Origin: Symbiodinium microadriaticum
Taxonomy: Eukaryota > Sar > Dinophyceae > Suessiales > Symbiodiniaceae
Direction: 5' to 3'
Assembly: GCA_001939145.1 (NCBI GenBank)
Contig: LSRX01000055.1
Coordinates: 712,156 to 776,155 of the forward strand
Length of the DNA stretch: 64,000 nucleotides
Position numbers and translations under genes: made by a program
The notes under the pieces: model-generated
The model's input: only the letters and a program-made list of their open reading frames with translations
Databases searched by the model: none
Told to the model about the DNA's origin: nothing
Shown here: one piece after another, positions 33,385 to 45,241 of the stretch
How positions within the stretch are numbered: position 1 is the stretch's first letter
How the letters are laid out: every line of letters begins with the position of its first letter

Positions 33385-33715
33385 CTAAACTCCCAAACCC
33401 TAAACCCCCATCCCAAACCCTTTAAACCCAAAACCCCAAACCCAAACCCTTTAAACCCAAAACCCCAAACCCAAACCCAAAACCCAAAACCCCAAACCCA
33501 AACCCTAAACCCCAATCCCAAAATCTAAACCCGAAGCCCGAGACCCAAACCCTAAGACCCAATCCCAAACTCTAAACCCTAAACCCCAAACCCAAACCCT
33601 AAACCCAACTCCCAAAGCCCCAATCCCAAACTCTAAACCCTAGACCCCAAACCCAAACCCAAACCCTAAACCCCAATCCCAAACCCTAACTTTAAACCCC
33701 AAACCCGAGAAAATA
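33385..33715 (+). repeat. C-rich telomere-variant array
   Basis: About 330 bp of CCCAAACCC, CCCAAAACCCC and CCCTAAACC units, with a larger period (for example CAAACCCTTTAAACCCAAAA twice at about 33414-33470). More CCCAAA than CCCTAAA, unlike other tracts here. Confidence 0.8.
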
Positions 33716-33775
33716 GGCCCCTGAACCCACAACCCTCGAGGCCGCAGCTCCCTGAACCCTCCATGATTTGACGTC

Positions 33776-33886
33776 TCACCGTCCTACCGTAGCCTTTTTG
33801 TAGGGTCCCCATAAATCCGATGCTAGGGTTTATAGTAAGAACCTACAAAAAAAGGAGCCGGTTATGGTAGTTTAGTTCATCTTATA
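33776..33886. repeat. Inverted-repeat element
   Basis: CACCGTCCTACCGTAGCCTT with TTTTGTAGGGTC left; AACCTACAAAAAAAGGAGCC and GGTTATGGTAG right. Confidence 0.6.
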
Positions 33887-34408
33887 TTTACGACAGAGGT
33901 GTATAGGCCCGAAGATGTTTAAGGTTTCCTGCTAAAAATACTAAGGTGTATACTCGGAATCCCAAACCCCCAAATACCTGACAGTGAATGTCTAAACCCC
34001 TATAACCCCTTAACCCGAAGGTCTGACCCCGGCTAGGCGACCTCAAAGCACTCCTCAACAGACAGCTTAATAAGACATCTAATATAACCATATACACATG
34101 CACACTATACCATAAATACGAAGAATAGGGATGGTAAGAAGCCGTCGCACTCGTTCATGCAATTGGGGTCTAAGAAGCCTAAGACTAGCATTCATCAATG
34201 AGTGCGACTCATCAATAAGAGCGCCAACGATACTGTGACCAGTGCTCATTGGATCCTCGCGCCTCGAGGTTCAGGTCATCCACTGCTCCCACAGCGCCTC
34301 ATGCTCTTCGCTTCTTTGGGGGCTCAGGGTTTAGGGTTTCTTTTGAAGGGTGTGGGGTTTAGGGGCTCAAGGTTTAGGGTGTTTTTTTGGGAATGGATTG
34401 GGGTTTAG

Positions 34409-34525
34409 CTATAAAGTCTCCATTGTAGTTCCTTTTATCGGTTAACCATCTTTATGTTATAGGATCCTAACCATAAAGTTGGTTAATTAACCAAAAAAGG
34501 GAACTACCATGGAGACTATAGGTAG
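34409..34525 (+). repeat. Family B, copy 5
   Basis: Long arms: CTATAAAGTCTCCATTGTAG with a second pair (GGTTAACCATCTTTATG / CATAAAGTTGGTTAATTAACC) inside, ending GGAGACTATAGGTAG. Confidence 0.75.
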
Positions 34526-35113
34526 CCCTAAACCCAAAACCCTAAAACCCTAAACCCTAAAAACCCTACAAGCCCTAAAACCTGAAAACCCTACACCCTA
34601 AACCCTAGGGTTCAAGCAAGGGCTCCGCGACACTGCATCCGTAAGCGTCACAGGAGTCGAGGGCTTTTTGCTTTAAGAGGCTGGCTTCAGGGCTTATGTT
34701 TTAGGTGTTAGGGTTTAGGGATTCGGGTTTAGGGATTAGGGTTTAGGTTTTAGCGATTTTTATAGTTTAAGAGCACATTCAGGCTACCCCCGGCTACATA
34801 GAGGTCGATAACCCAGAATCCTCGAACACATGGACAAGATTCGATCGACGGTGGTGCGCACGTCGGCCATCACCTACGCTTTTGAGGAGCCTATATACAA
34901 AAAAAAGTAAATTGGTGCTCAAGATGAAATGGCCTGTAGGGTTGTAGCATCTAGGGGTTTCAGATGTTGGGCGTAGATGCAAGTAAGGTGTCAGGCACGG
35001 GTGCTGTCAACTGGGTACTGGAATGTTGACGGGTTCAGGACCATTTGCTGCGTGTCTGGCATTCAGGAATCGGCTAAGAACAACAAGCTCAAACAGTGTT
35101 CTGGCAGTCCTGA

Positions 35114-35223
35114 CCCTAAGGGTCCAAAGGACCCAGTAATTAGGTACTTAGGTTTCGGATAGTAGTTATGTAGGTTACTATTTGGGAGAGTATACTACTA
35201 TTAGGTACTTGGACCCTTAGGGT
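35114..35223 (+). repeat. Inverted-repeat element family D, copy 1
   Basis: CCCTAAGGGTCCAAAGGACC left and ATTAGGTACTTGGACCCTTA right, with GGATAGTAGTTATGTAGGTT in the middle. A reversed copy is at 50071. Confidence 0.8.
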
Positions 35224-36111
35224 GAGGCTTTGCCGCAGCTTTGGATCTGAAACTAGCATCGTCGTAGCCTGGCAATTCAGTTCAGGCTCTGGCGTAGCAT
35301 CTTCTTACATCTTCTCCTGTGCGAAATGTCTGTTAGACAGAGTAGTAGCTGCACCCGGTCTCATCGAAGTAATGAACTAAAAAACGGCACCTAGATGCCA
35401 CAGCCTGGGGCAGTGGAGTTCGACATTCATGCTACAGCCAGCTCGAAGAACATTGATTTGTGGTTCCTAAACCCTAAACCCTGCAACCCTAACTCTAAAC
35501 CCTAAGCAGCCTGCAAGCTTAAGCGCTGAGCCTTGCACCCTAGATCCCCTAAAGCCCTATAAACCTTAAGCCCTAAACCCTCTTAAAGGTGAACATCGTA
35601 CAGCAGTCGTCCGAAACCTGAACCCTGCATCCCTCGACTCTAGACCCTATGTTATACAAACCTACAAAACCGGCTTAGGGTTTGGTGGGGGAAAAACCCG
35701 CAACGCCCTCAACAAACCCTATAGTCCAAACCACACAACACCTCTCCAAAGTACCTAACTCCTCAGACCCAACCCCTAACCCCAACGCCCGAAGCCCAAC
35801 ATGACTTATAGTTGCTGAGTTTATAGGCCCCCAAAAGTGCAGACTTTCGGTGCTATAACGGATCATATGATCCCCAAAAGTGTAGAGTGTACTCATTCAG
35901 CTACTAAGCCTTGAATGACTTGCATGGCAATGTCTTGGGGCTCAAAAGCCTGAAAGCATAGAGACCTCAGCGGAAGAACGGCCCCTGAACTCTGAACATA
36001 CCTACAAACCCTAGAACCTTAGGGCGGCTAAGGGTTTAGGGTTTAGGGTCTTTCAGGCCCTATAAAACCCTAAACCCTCAGCCTCAAATCTCCAACTCCT
36101 CGAGTCTCCCC

Positions 36112-36255
36112 NNNNNNNNNNNNNNNNNNNNNNNNNNNNNNNNNNNNNNNNNNNNNNNNNNNNNNNNNNNNNNNNNNNNNNNNNNNNNNNNNNNNNNNNN
36201 NNNNNNNNNNNNNNNNNNNNNNNNNNNNNNNNNNNNNNNNNNNNNNNNNNNNNNN
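36112..36255. other. Assembly gap
   Basis: 144 N. Single N also at 4568, 45398 and 50990. Confidence 1.
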
Positions 36256-36339
36256 GCGCATCCGGCTCCTCGCCGGCGCCCAGGGCCCGAAGCGACTCGG
36301 AAAGCCTGGCCTCCATGGAGCTAAGGTGAACCTGAGCAG

Positions 36340-36530
36340 GGTTTTATAAAGTTAGGGTTCAAGGATTAGGGGTTTAGGTTTAGGAGGGTTCAGGGTTTAG
36401 GGCTTTAGGGGTTTAGGTTTTATAGGGTTTTACAAATGAGGGTTCAGAGTTAAGGGATTAGGTTCAGAGTTAAGGGTTTAGGGGTTTAGGAGAGTTTAGG
36501 TGTTATAGGGTGAAGGGATCAGGGGGGTTT
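36340..36530 (+). repeat. Degenerate TTTAGGG-type tract right of the gap
   Basis: GGGTTTAGG, GGTTCAGAGTTAAGGG (twice at about 36440-36475) and related units. Confidence 0.75.
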
Positions 36531-36689
36531 TTCTAGAATGATACGGCTCTATACGGCCGAGGATGTTGCTCTAAGGGCCTTATTATGAGGGTCCTGCTAC
36601 AGCGAAGAAGAAGAAGCGGGGCGCATACGAATCTATGTGATATAGGGGTCTTATAGTAATTAGAAGAGAGGTATGGGCTCCTCTATACT

Positions 36690-36795
36690 ATAGTATCAAT
36701 AGTAATAACTAAAGTAATAGTAGTAATAATAGTAGTAATAGTAATAATAGTAATAATAGTAGTAGTAACATAACAATAATAAATAGTAATAGAAA
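36690..36795 (+). repeat. AGT/AAT trinucleotide repeat
   Basis: AGTAATAGTAATAATAGTAG-type sequence, 100 bp. Confidence 0.9.
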
Positions 36796-37225
36796 CATGG
36801 AGCCTTAATTGAGTTATAATATTGCTCATGATCTAGAATCTAGGCTTCTATGTTAGGGAAGGATATTGAAGCTCTCCTCCTTGAAGCCCTCTACTTACTG
36901 GGACTTTCAATCCTTAGGGCAAAGCCCTAAACCCTAAACCCAAGGCCCAAGGGCCCTAATACCCTCAACCCCGAAACCCCAAAACGCTTAAACCCTGAGC
37001 CTAAAACCTTTGAAGTACCCAGGGCTAACCCGATAGACCCTTAACGGTAAGCCCGAAGCACCTGAACGCCTAAACCGCCTGAGCCCTTATAAGATAAGAG
37101 CCCGGAGCCTAGCCCTGAACCCTAAATCCCCAACCAGTCGAAGGCACGGAGAGCGCTGGCGGCGTGCCGAGACGACAGGCTCGCAGCCTTCGATAAAGGG
37201 TTAAATTCTAGAGTTAGAGAGTCCA

Positions 37226-37316
37226 ACCCTAAGGCTCAAAATAGCCCAAAAGCCCTAAATAGCATGGTCTTTGGGCCCGAAAGCCTTAGAATATGAGTCC
37301 CTAGAGCCTTAGGGTA
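37226..37316 (+). repeat. Inverted-repeat element family E, copy 1
   Basis: CCCTAAGGCTCAAAATAGCC left and GAGTCCCTAGAGCCTTAGGG right, centre GGTCTTTGGGCCCGAAAGCC. Other copies: 46070 (half), 48257. Confidence 0.75.
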
Positions 37317-38243
37317 AGGGACCAGTTCGAACTTTATGACGTTCAACGACTCGAACTCTCAGAGTGTCAATCCTTGGAACTCCCAACCTCTCAACCTTCG
37401 AAGCTATCGAAGTGGCAGGCTCTCAGCGGCGAGGCGAAAGCCCAACTTGGAGCGAACCACTCAAAGACTTTAGGGCCTTGCAGATCCCTCACGAACCCCG
37501 GTTTAGGGTTTAGGGTTAAGGGCTCATGCAACACAAGGCAAGAACACACGGTAAGCACTCTCAACAAGACCCGCAAGAACCCAGTATAACACGTCTAGAA
37601 CAACCCTTCCAATACAATCAAAATACAAGATCAAATAATCTAGCATCTAGTGTTCAAGACCATGTAGAACTCCTTATATAAGCCCCAAAAGAGACTGTGT
37701 GTACAGCCATAAAGAAACCGTTATGCAGACCCGCAAAACCACTCCAACAACCACAATGTCTAAAACCCGTTCTAAACCCTGTCAGACCGCAACACATCTT
37801 ATCACCCCCCCCCCCCCCACCCACAAAAAAAAGAATCCCTAGAAAACTCCTTAGATAACCCCTATAGAAAACCCTTTAAGACCAAAGACTCGCAAAATCC
37901 TTGACTCAAGGAAAACCCTTGACTCAAGGCTACTAGGAGGTCCAGAGCCGGGGAGCGCGTAGAACGCCAACTCGGCCAAACCCACCTCGGCCTTGAAACG
38001 TTGGAAGCCTCGTGCGCGTTGCTGCTTTTCTGTGTTCAGAGGGCGGCGGTTGAGGGTTTGCCCCAAACCTAAGCCCTAAACCCTATACCGGGGTGCGTTC
38101 CTTCTTGTCTCGCAACTTTCAAGTTTTTTAAAGCCACTCCGCCTTGAACCTTGGAGCCCGACCGTTGAGGGCTTTCAGATTTGTTAATGACGGTGTCAGG
38201 GATTCTCGAGCCTTATCGTACAAATCCCAATATCGATGTTGCA

Positions 38244-38752
38244 TCATTGATAGTACCTATAGAATAGGATAGGAAAATCATCACAATCATTATGCTGACG
38301 CATCGAAACCGTGATAAAATGTGATAAGGAAAAGATGCGTCTGTGTATCGTTCCATCGGGAAGCCGCATGCAAAAAAGAAGCCACTGGCATGCTTCCCTT
38401 ACACTCTCTTCATTTCGGCATGCCCCCTGGCCTGAGCACTCCGGAATCTGCAGCTGCCCGAGGCGATGTGCCGCCCAGCGAGCAGCAGCGGCGAAATGAA
38501 AGCGCACCTTCAGCACAGGGTTCGGGAACTCTATATCGGGCATTTTGTTCATGGGCTGTGCATTGTGACTGTGTCGTAACAAGCCTGCCGGCGACGACCA
38601 TTGGTGATGACAACAACGGTGATCACAGCCACGAAGATGCTGATGATGATGAGGACGATGATGACCTTCCTAGTGATGGTACTAGTGATGCTGACCGATA
38701 TGACGATAAGGATGTGAAAACGGCTTCGGACATGCGGATGATGATCGTCTGA
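38244..38752. other. Region open on both strands for over 100 codons
   Basis: A plus frame of 143 codons (acidic, DDDEDDDD tail from a GAT/GAC repeat at about 38605-38710) overlaps a minus frame of 112 codons (PDIEFPNPVLKVRFHF...). Neither has a recognised domain. One may be an exon, but nothing decides which. Confidence 0.25.
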
Positions 38753-39889
38753 AACTGGTTTCGGCAAACGTCACCAGGATTGCCATGGTAACTAAAGTGC
38801 TGATTGCGGGGATGCTTTGGTGTAGGTGCGGTCACTGGGATGATGACCGGGCTGGTGGAGGTGTGTAGCGTGCGAAGCAACACCGGTGATGCCTTGATGC
38901 TGCTGTTGTTAGCCCCTCAGACATTTACAAGCTTGCAGCCTGTCAGTTTACTTGCATAGGCGCAAGAAAAATCGGTTTCAGTTCGGCATGCATGGTCTTC
39001 GGACAATAAAGAAGAAATTTCGAGAGTTCTTTACCAAAATTCTGGTGCTTTCCCTCTTGGCTCTAGGCCCTAGGCTTGTCTTGCAAAACATAGCTGGGTC
39101 TTGGGCCCCGAAACAGGAATTCTTTCAGGCAATGTGATAGGGTTTCGTGCTGAGGACTCCAGTTCGTAGATGCCCAAAAAGGGCACGTACCTGCTTCTTC
39201 TGAGTCAGAAAAAAACCCCGAACCTCAAAAGACACATTTCCCTTAACCCCCAAACTGTCTCTTTGTAGGCTCAAACATCCGTGCTTTCAGACTCACAAAC
39301 TATCGTACAAACGAAGCTGAGTGTTGTAAACGAGCAAGCTCCACGGAGTGCTAATTGCCTTAAATTGTAGGAACATTCCTGCAACAAGAGTAAGGAATTC
39401 GTATACAACTTGTGGAGTATTTTTCAGTTAAGGAGCATTGAGCACTCTGAGTATAAGGTACCCGATAACCCCAAACCCCGCAAGGCCACCAACAGCACCT
39501 CGCTTCCTGTGGCTGGTGGCGGAGCCGCGACAGCGTCCACACCTGAGGGGAGGCAACGGCAACGGCATTCACCATCACAGAACGACTACCACAGCAACTT
39601 AAAATCTAGAGCAACGTGCTAGTTGAAAGCCGATGGCCTATGCCACATGCGAGAGTTCAACCCGCGACGACAAGGTACAAGTAGTTCAACGAAGCTTCTG
39701 AACCTAACGTAGGGTCTCCAGTGACCCCTTCATTCCCAGCTTTAGATAAATGGGCAAAAGGGCGCTAATAGAGTACCTATATGAGCACATGGGCCCTAAA
39801 GATAACCCAAACCCTAAACTTGAGGAGATTTCCATGGCAACTCGAAAACTTGCTGTTTCTTTCGTCGTCTTGTTCTTCTTGGCCTTGCC

Positions 39890-40085
39890 GGTGTTGTTGT
39901 GGTTGTGGCTGCCGTCGTTGCTGTCGTTGCCGCTGTTGGTGTCGTTGTTGCTGGTGTTGCTGTTGGTGTTGCTGTTACTCTTGCAGTTGACGTTGTTGCT
40001 GCCGCTGCAGCTTCTGCTGCTGCTGCTGCTGCTGCTGTTATTATTGATGTTGCCGTTGTTGGCGTCGGTGTTAGAGTTGCTGTAG
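39890..40085 (+). repeat. GTT/GCT trinucleotide-rich stretch
   Basis: TTGTTG, GCTGCT and CGTTGC units over 190 bp; gives poly-Val/Leu/Ala or poly-Asn/Ser frames that are probably not genes. Confidence 0.85.
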
Positions 40086-41303
40086 TCTTCACTTCGATTG
40101 TTGCAGGTGCAGGGCAGCATTTAGGACAGTCTGCGGAGTCCTTTCACTGGCTTTCGGCCCAAACGGGGGGCATGAGTGGAAACGCTGCTGTTCCCCACGA
40201 CACTTGCCAACAATAAAGTCTTGCTGTGACCCCTTCCAATGCAGAACACGTGCAAGGAATGACAAGTACTCAGCGGCCAAGGGTCAGTCAAGGAAGCTGG
40301 TTACTCCTCGCAAACCGTAAAACTCGGGATTGAAAGGATAATCTCAAGACAATAAATAATAAAGAGTGACAAAGCAGTGCAAACGGGTCCTACCTTTGAA
40401 CATGAAACCTGGGTAAACAAGTAAGGACTTACACCTCGCGGTTGAGGGGTCAGGGGTTCAGGTGTCGGCTTTTTAGGAACTCTCGAGTAAGCGGTATGTC
40501 ACAATGACCATCTCGCTCCTCTACGCGGTGCATTGATTAGCCATCCCGGAAATGAAAGAACATAGCAGAAACCAGATCGGAGCCTTGAACCCTACACTTA
40601 AAACCTCAAGCCGAAGTCTCATCATGCACTGCACTCTAAGTCTAATACCCCCTCCCCAACAACACGAAAACGAAATCCTAATATTCCAAAATATCAGCCG
40701 TGAACCCCCAAGCGAGCTGATGATGCTCCAGGGTCGAGAAAAAGCAGGTTTTCTGACGGGCGAGTATCAGTATCGCTTACTATCCGTATGTTTAAGTATC
40801 ATCCATCAAGCGATCGTATCATTACATGTATCTTCTTCAAGTATATGTTTTAATTAGTACGGCTGTAGTTTACTGCCAGTATATTCATGTTCATTCTAGT
40901 ACCACTATATCATAGTACGATTATATGTGCCGCTTCATGTATTTAGGGATCTGTTGAAACGGATCGGCTTCGGGATCCTCGAACAGAGACGTAGTGGTGG
41001 ACAACCATCGCAGGCTCTAAGCCCCTGACAGGAAGACATGCATGAACAACAAACTACCCTGTAACCCATCACAGGACATGCATTAAAATTGCAAGTCTAC
41101 CTCCAACACTAGTTCAAGCATGGGAAATGCATAAAGACCGTACCCGAAACTCTAGTTGAGTCACCTAATGCCCTGAACCCTAACCCTAAACCCTAAACCC
41201 CGTCTTTTGCGGCTAAACTGCAGCCGTTGCCAGGCGCTGAGTCTTCTTTGTCGGGCCAGGAGAGGATAAGATCGGCCTTCCTCCCCACAAAACTGGATTC
41301 TCA

Positions 41304-41394
41304 TTACCCATAGGCCGGTTCCTTTTAGGGATTACGTTATAGGATTCTAAATATAAGCCATAAAAACGGAACTACTTAGGGGCCCATGGGTAGA
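41304..41394 (+). repeat. Family B, copy 6
   Basis: TTACCCATAGGCC...GGTTCC left, GGAACTACTTAGGGGCCCAT right; the left arm lacks about 9 bp present in copy 1. Confidence 0.75.
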
Positions 41395-42353
41395 TAAGGA
41401 CTTCACTTCAAGTTGCCATGATCGGGATCTATCGTAAGGCTTTTGGGGGTTAGGCTGCGGCTTGATTTGAGGGTTCTTATGCAGAGTCCTTCATAGTTAG
41501 AATTGGGCTTGGGGGGGGGTGTATTCGGGCATGGTTCCACTCTGCGGAGGTACAGACTTTTGTGTTTTGAGGTGCTCGGCTTCAAGGCCTCGGGCTTAGG
41601 TTTACAGTCCACGGTATGGTTTGGCATATGGAGTTTGGGCCCCATCTTCAAGCAGGGCAATGTCGGAAAAGCTCTCCCAGACGATGGTCCCCGCAATTTT
41701 CAGGACAAGGGACTGAGAAGGGGGATGCAGGCTGAGTATGGGGATTTCAAGGGCAAACACGGTGCAGTTATGACCATAAGGGTTCGGGGATATAGCATGG
41801 CTAAATGTCTTTGGAATCCTGAGCAATAGTACGGCTAATTATTAAGGCTCCAAAATTGTGGATTATTGTGGCTCCTAAACAATAAACAGAAAGGAAACTG
41901 CAGGGTCTTTAGAGGGCGCAGGATGCGGTTGGGAACCCAGCCTGAAACCCTAAACCCCTACGACGGCACATGGAGCGCATCCGTTAATTTAGTGTCTTCA
42001 ACAAGATAGTCTACGCTTGTAAAGGGTTTGTAAGAGTTTTATGGCCCATTCGAGCTAGATGGTAGTGGCTCTGTATTAACTTTTTTTTATGCTTCATCGG
42101 ACATTTCGAGGTTCTGGCTTGCCATGCTTTGTAGCTTAAGCCACGGTCCTGAAACGGTCTGCGTTGCAATGCTCAGCCACATAAAAGGAAGGGTTTAGGG
42201 TTGATGGTTTGGGCTTTCGGGTTAGGGGTCCAAACATTTCTACACAGATCTAAACAAATACTTGTACTGGGACTCCTTACTAAGGGCAAGGCAGTCTTCG
42301 TCAGCAAATCTTCCTGCACCTCTCGGTGTCCTGAACCCCTGGCCTTCACTCCA

Positions 42354-42462
42354 CACTTGGAGGGTCGCAGGGGACTTCGTATATAGCTTTTTATAAACTT
42401 TTAAGTTACTTACATGCAAGTCTGTAGAGTAATTAACTACTTATCATAACCCCTCCAAGTAG
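42354..42462 (+). repeat. Inverted-repeat element related to 19894
   Basis: CACTTGGAGGGTCGCAGGGG left, ATAACCCCTCCAAGTAG right. Confidence 0.65.
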
Positions 42463-42908
42463 ATCTGACCCCCAACGGCTCCTGCTCCTGGGATCTAAAG
42501 CGGGCTGCAACATCAACGCTCTCTTCAAGCAAGCCGTGTTTCCAGCATCCAGGGAGTTTTATCTAAGGACCTCCCGGATCTATAGGACTTACATAGGCTT
42601 CAAGGTGCATGGCTGAAGGTTCAGAACTATCCGGTTCTATTGAAGTCTCTGGTTCTTGCATAGCTATGTACTGGTTGTAGATGACACCAAGGCCCCTGTG
42701 ACTGAGACCAAAGAAGGGAAAATGTAAAATGTCCCAAAAGGCCTACCTACCCCTAAACCCTAAACCCTAAACTCTAAACCCTAAACCCTACCTAGGCGAT
42801 GATCTCGAAGCCTCCGCAAGAAACCCCGAAGCAGCAGGCCTGAAGCGGGCCGAGCAAGCCTCGACATTGATCCTGGGCTCAGCTTCTGCTTTAATTGGGT
42901 TGAGGGTT

Positions 42909-43076
42909 TAGGGTTGAGGGTTTCAGGAATAGGGTTTGGGGTTAAGGGTTTAGGGTTTAAAGTTTAGGATTTAAAGTTTAGGGTTTAGGGTTGAGGGTTT
43001 CAGGAATAGGGTTTGGGGTTAAGGGTTTAGGGTTTAAAGTTTAGGATTTAAAGTTTAGGGTTTAGGGTTGAGGGTT
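42909..43076 (+). repeat. 77-bp tandem duplication of a TTTAGGG-type tract
   Basis: Two near-identical copies with period 77 (TTTCAGGAATAGGGTTTGGG recurs at 42921 and 42998) plus the start of a third. Confidence 0.85.
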
Positions 43077-43798
43077 TAGGGATCAGGGTGTCGCGAACTG
43101 TTTGGGAACAGGAGCAACGGTTTAACCAAGCAGCCCAGGAGGTGAACCCGTGCAAAAGGCCCTACCTTACCCCCGGTAGCGATAGGATCCCATAAGGAAT
43201 GCCTTCTGGGGAATTTTGAGGGGTGGACAAACCCTAAACCCTAAACCGTTCTAGCTGTTGCAGTAGATCCTCTGATCTCGATGTGTTGCAGCAGGATCCT
43301 GATTGAGGAACTCCCTTAGCCTCACAGAATCTCCCAAACCCCTATAAACTCTAAGCCCTTAGACCCTAAACTCTACCCCCCTAAACTCTAAACCCTTAAA
43401 CCCTGAACTCCAAAACCCCAAACTCTAAACCCTTAAACCCCAAACTCTAGTGCAATGCATTGCTGCAGGGTGATGAGGTTAAGGTTAAAGGTACCTAGAC
43501 TGAGGGACTGTGCTCCGTAGATCTTACCTGGACCTGTACCCTCCGTTGGTGATTTTGTGTTTAGGTTTGCCTAAACCCTAAACCCTAAACTTTAGGCTTT
43601 AGGGTTTGGGAGGATGCCTGGTTGTCCCTGGCTTAGCCACCTACCCTCGGCTGAACCAAACACCCTAAACCCTACAAGCCCGACATCCCCTATAGGCCCT
43701 ATAAACCCTATAAACCCTAAGCCCTACAAACCCTGAACCGACATCCAAGCAATTACCTGGAATGGCCCAGGGCATTGAACCAAGGTCTCTCCTCAGAG

Positions 43799-43950
43799 GG
43801 CCCATGTATCCATAAAGTCTAGGCTTTGGTTTAGGGTTTAGGGCTTAGGGTTTAGGGTCCATAAAGTATATACTTTGGGCCCGAAGATACTTTGAAAGGG
43901 AGTACTTTCTGAAGGCCAAAGCATATACTATCTGGGTACATGGACCCCCT
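43799..43950. repeat. Inverted-repeat element carrying a TTTAGGG insertion
   Basis: Arms GGCCCATGTATCCATAAAGT (left) and ACTATCTGGGTACATGGACC (right). The left arm is interrupted at 43819-43857 by a TTTAGGG tract flanked by the direct repeat TCCATAAAGT (43809-43818 and 43858-43867). Confidence 0.7.
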
Positions 43951-44131
43951 TATACCCTAAACCCGTATTATGGTACCCCTACAGAGCACTTAAAGGAGCC
44001 CCCTTAAAGCAACCTTTAAAGGAACCCTACAAATACGGGATAACGAAGTCCCTGAGACTCTGACTCTCGAACCATGCTAGCCTAAGGGCAGCGAGCAACG
44101 AGAACGGTCATTTCAAAGTCCAGAACCGTCG

Positions 44132-44246
44132 TACCGTTGATGATACAAATCCTGCATTAGACCTTAGGGACCCTAGACTATGGGAAGTATGGTCTATTCC
44201 TTAATTATTCTGGGTCCTGGCAGGATTTTAGATCATCAGCCATGGT
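44132..44246 (+). repeat. Family A, copy 6
   Basis: From TACCGTTGATGATACAAATC to ATCATCAGCCATGGTA, with a few insertions in the right half. Confidence 0.75.
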
Positions 44247-44407
44247 AGGCTTTCGGGCTCGGGGGTCCGTAGGATGCAAGACCTACAGCAGCCGACTTCA
44301 ATCCCTAACCCCTTGCAGTGATAACTACAACCAAAGCAAAAACAAAAAAACAACCGTGAAGGCTCCTGGGTGAAGGAACCCTCGGGGGGCTTTTTCTGGA
44401 GTAGGCC

Positions 44408-44503
44408 TTACCCATAGGCTTTTAAGTAGTTCCTCTTTGTGGTTGATATTTAGAATCCTATAAGGTAATCAAAGAAAGGAACTACTTAGGGTCCTGTGGG
44501 TAG
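44408..44503 (+). repeat. Family B, copy 7
   Basis: TTACCCATAGGCTTTTAAGT left, GGAACTACTTAGGGTCCTGT right, reversed core AGAATCCTATAAGGTAATC. It sits 160 bp after a family A copy. Confidence 0.75.
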
Positions 44504-44734
44504 CCCCAGTCTGGCAGGCCAGCGGCGTTCGTGGAGGAAGATCGATCGATACCTGGCGTTTCAGGGTTTAGGGTTTAGTGTTTAGGTTCAAGCGTAGGGG
44601 AGGGAAGGGGGGCGGGGCGAGCCCACGTGCTCGTCTCTGTGAGAATTCTGCATTTCAGTCATTGTCCAAGGCACCTACACGCACATTGGGGGGGGGTGCC
44701 TTCGAGAGCTACGGTCTGGGGCTTGACGTAGAGC

Positions 44735-45241
44735 TTTGTTTTCGGGGTCTTTCGTGACAAAAATCGGCACTGCATCCTTCTCGTATTTCCCACATGGCAT
44801 GGAGGCATGAGAACAATCAACCTTGGACACTGAAACGTAAAATACCAGAGGAGTCTTGAATCCCCGAATAACGGCAGCAGCCGACACCGGCGGTTTGTGG
44901 GCGAGTCGAGGGAAGGCCTTAGGGTGTTTAGGGTGTTTAGGGTGCAGGTATACTTAAAGGTTCATGGGACTTAGTAACTAGCTTTGTAGATAAGGTAACT
45001 ATACTTACAATTACTTATAACCCCAATTAAGGTACATAACTGCACTTACTAAGTCTCTTGAACCTCCAAGTATTGGAGATGTCCTCAAGAATCTAAACCC
45101 TGAGTTTGGGAAACCCCCAACGCCCCAAAAACACTAAACCCTAAACCCTAAACCCAAATCCCGCCCAGCACAGGCGCACCCGCTCCCCGTGCGCAAGGAA
45201 GGTCACACAGTCTTCCTTCACATCCACATCTTCGAGCGTGC
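44735..45241 (-). other. Two candidate exons, thioredoxin-like guess
   Basis: Exon 45161-45241 encodes TLEDVDVKEDCVTFLAHGER then VRLCWA after ACCAAG; exon 44735-44829 encodes SKVDCSHASMPCGKYEKDAV then PIFVTKDPENK after ACGTTTCAG. They join in phase if the first uses a GA donor. VDC...C.KY....P is reminiscent of the C-terminal half of a thioredoxin/PDI fold, but the CxxC active site is not seen, so the family is a guess. No product is assigned. Confidence 0.4.
44951..45072 (+). repeat. Family C, copy 3
   Basis: TACTTAAAGGTTCATGGGAC left, TCTTGAACCTCCAAGTA right. Confidence 0.75.

Larger units (their letters stand above)
30990..44734. other. No recognised gene; repeats, elements, assembly gap
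   Basis: Family B, C, D and E elements, the 33.4-33.7 kb C-rich array, several microsatellites and the N gap. Exon-like open segments (for example minus 37390-37490 and 37925-38060) have no family match and no strand certainty. Confidence 0.5.

Noticed and set aside
36053..36316. Open frames crossing 36112-36255
   Set aside because: Their middle is the N gap.
39704..40216. Open frames of poly-Ser/Asn, poly-Ala and poly-Leu
   Set aside because: Trinucleotide-rich DNA open in many frames on both strands; no non-repetitive flank of coding quality.
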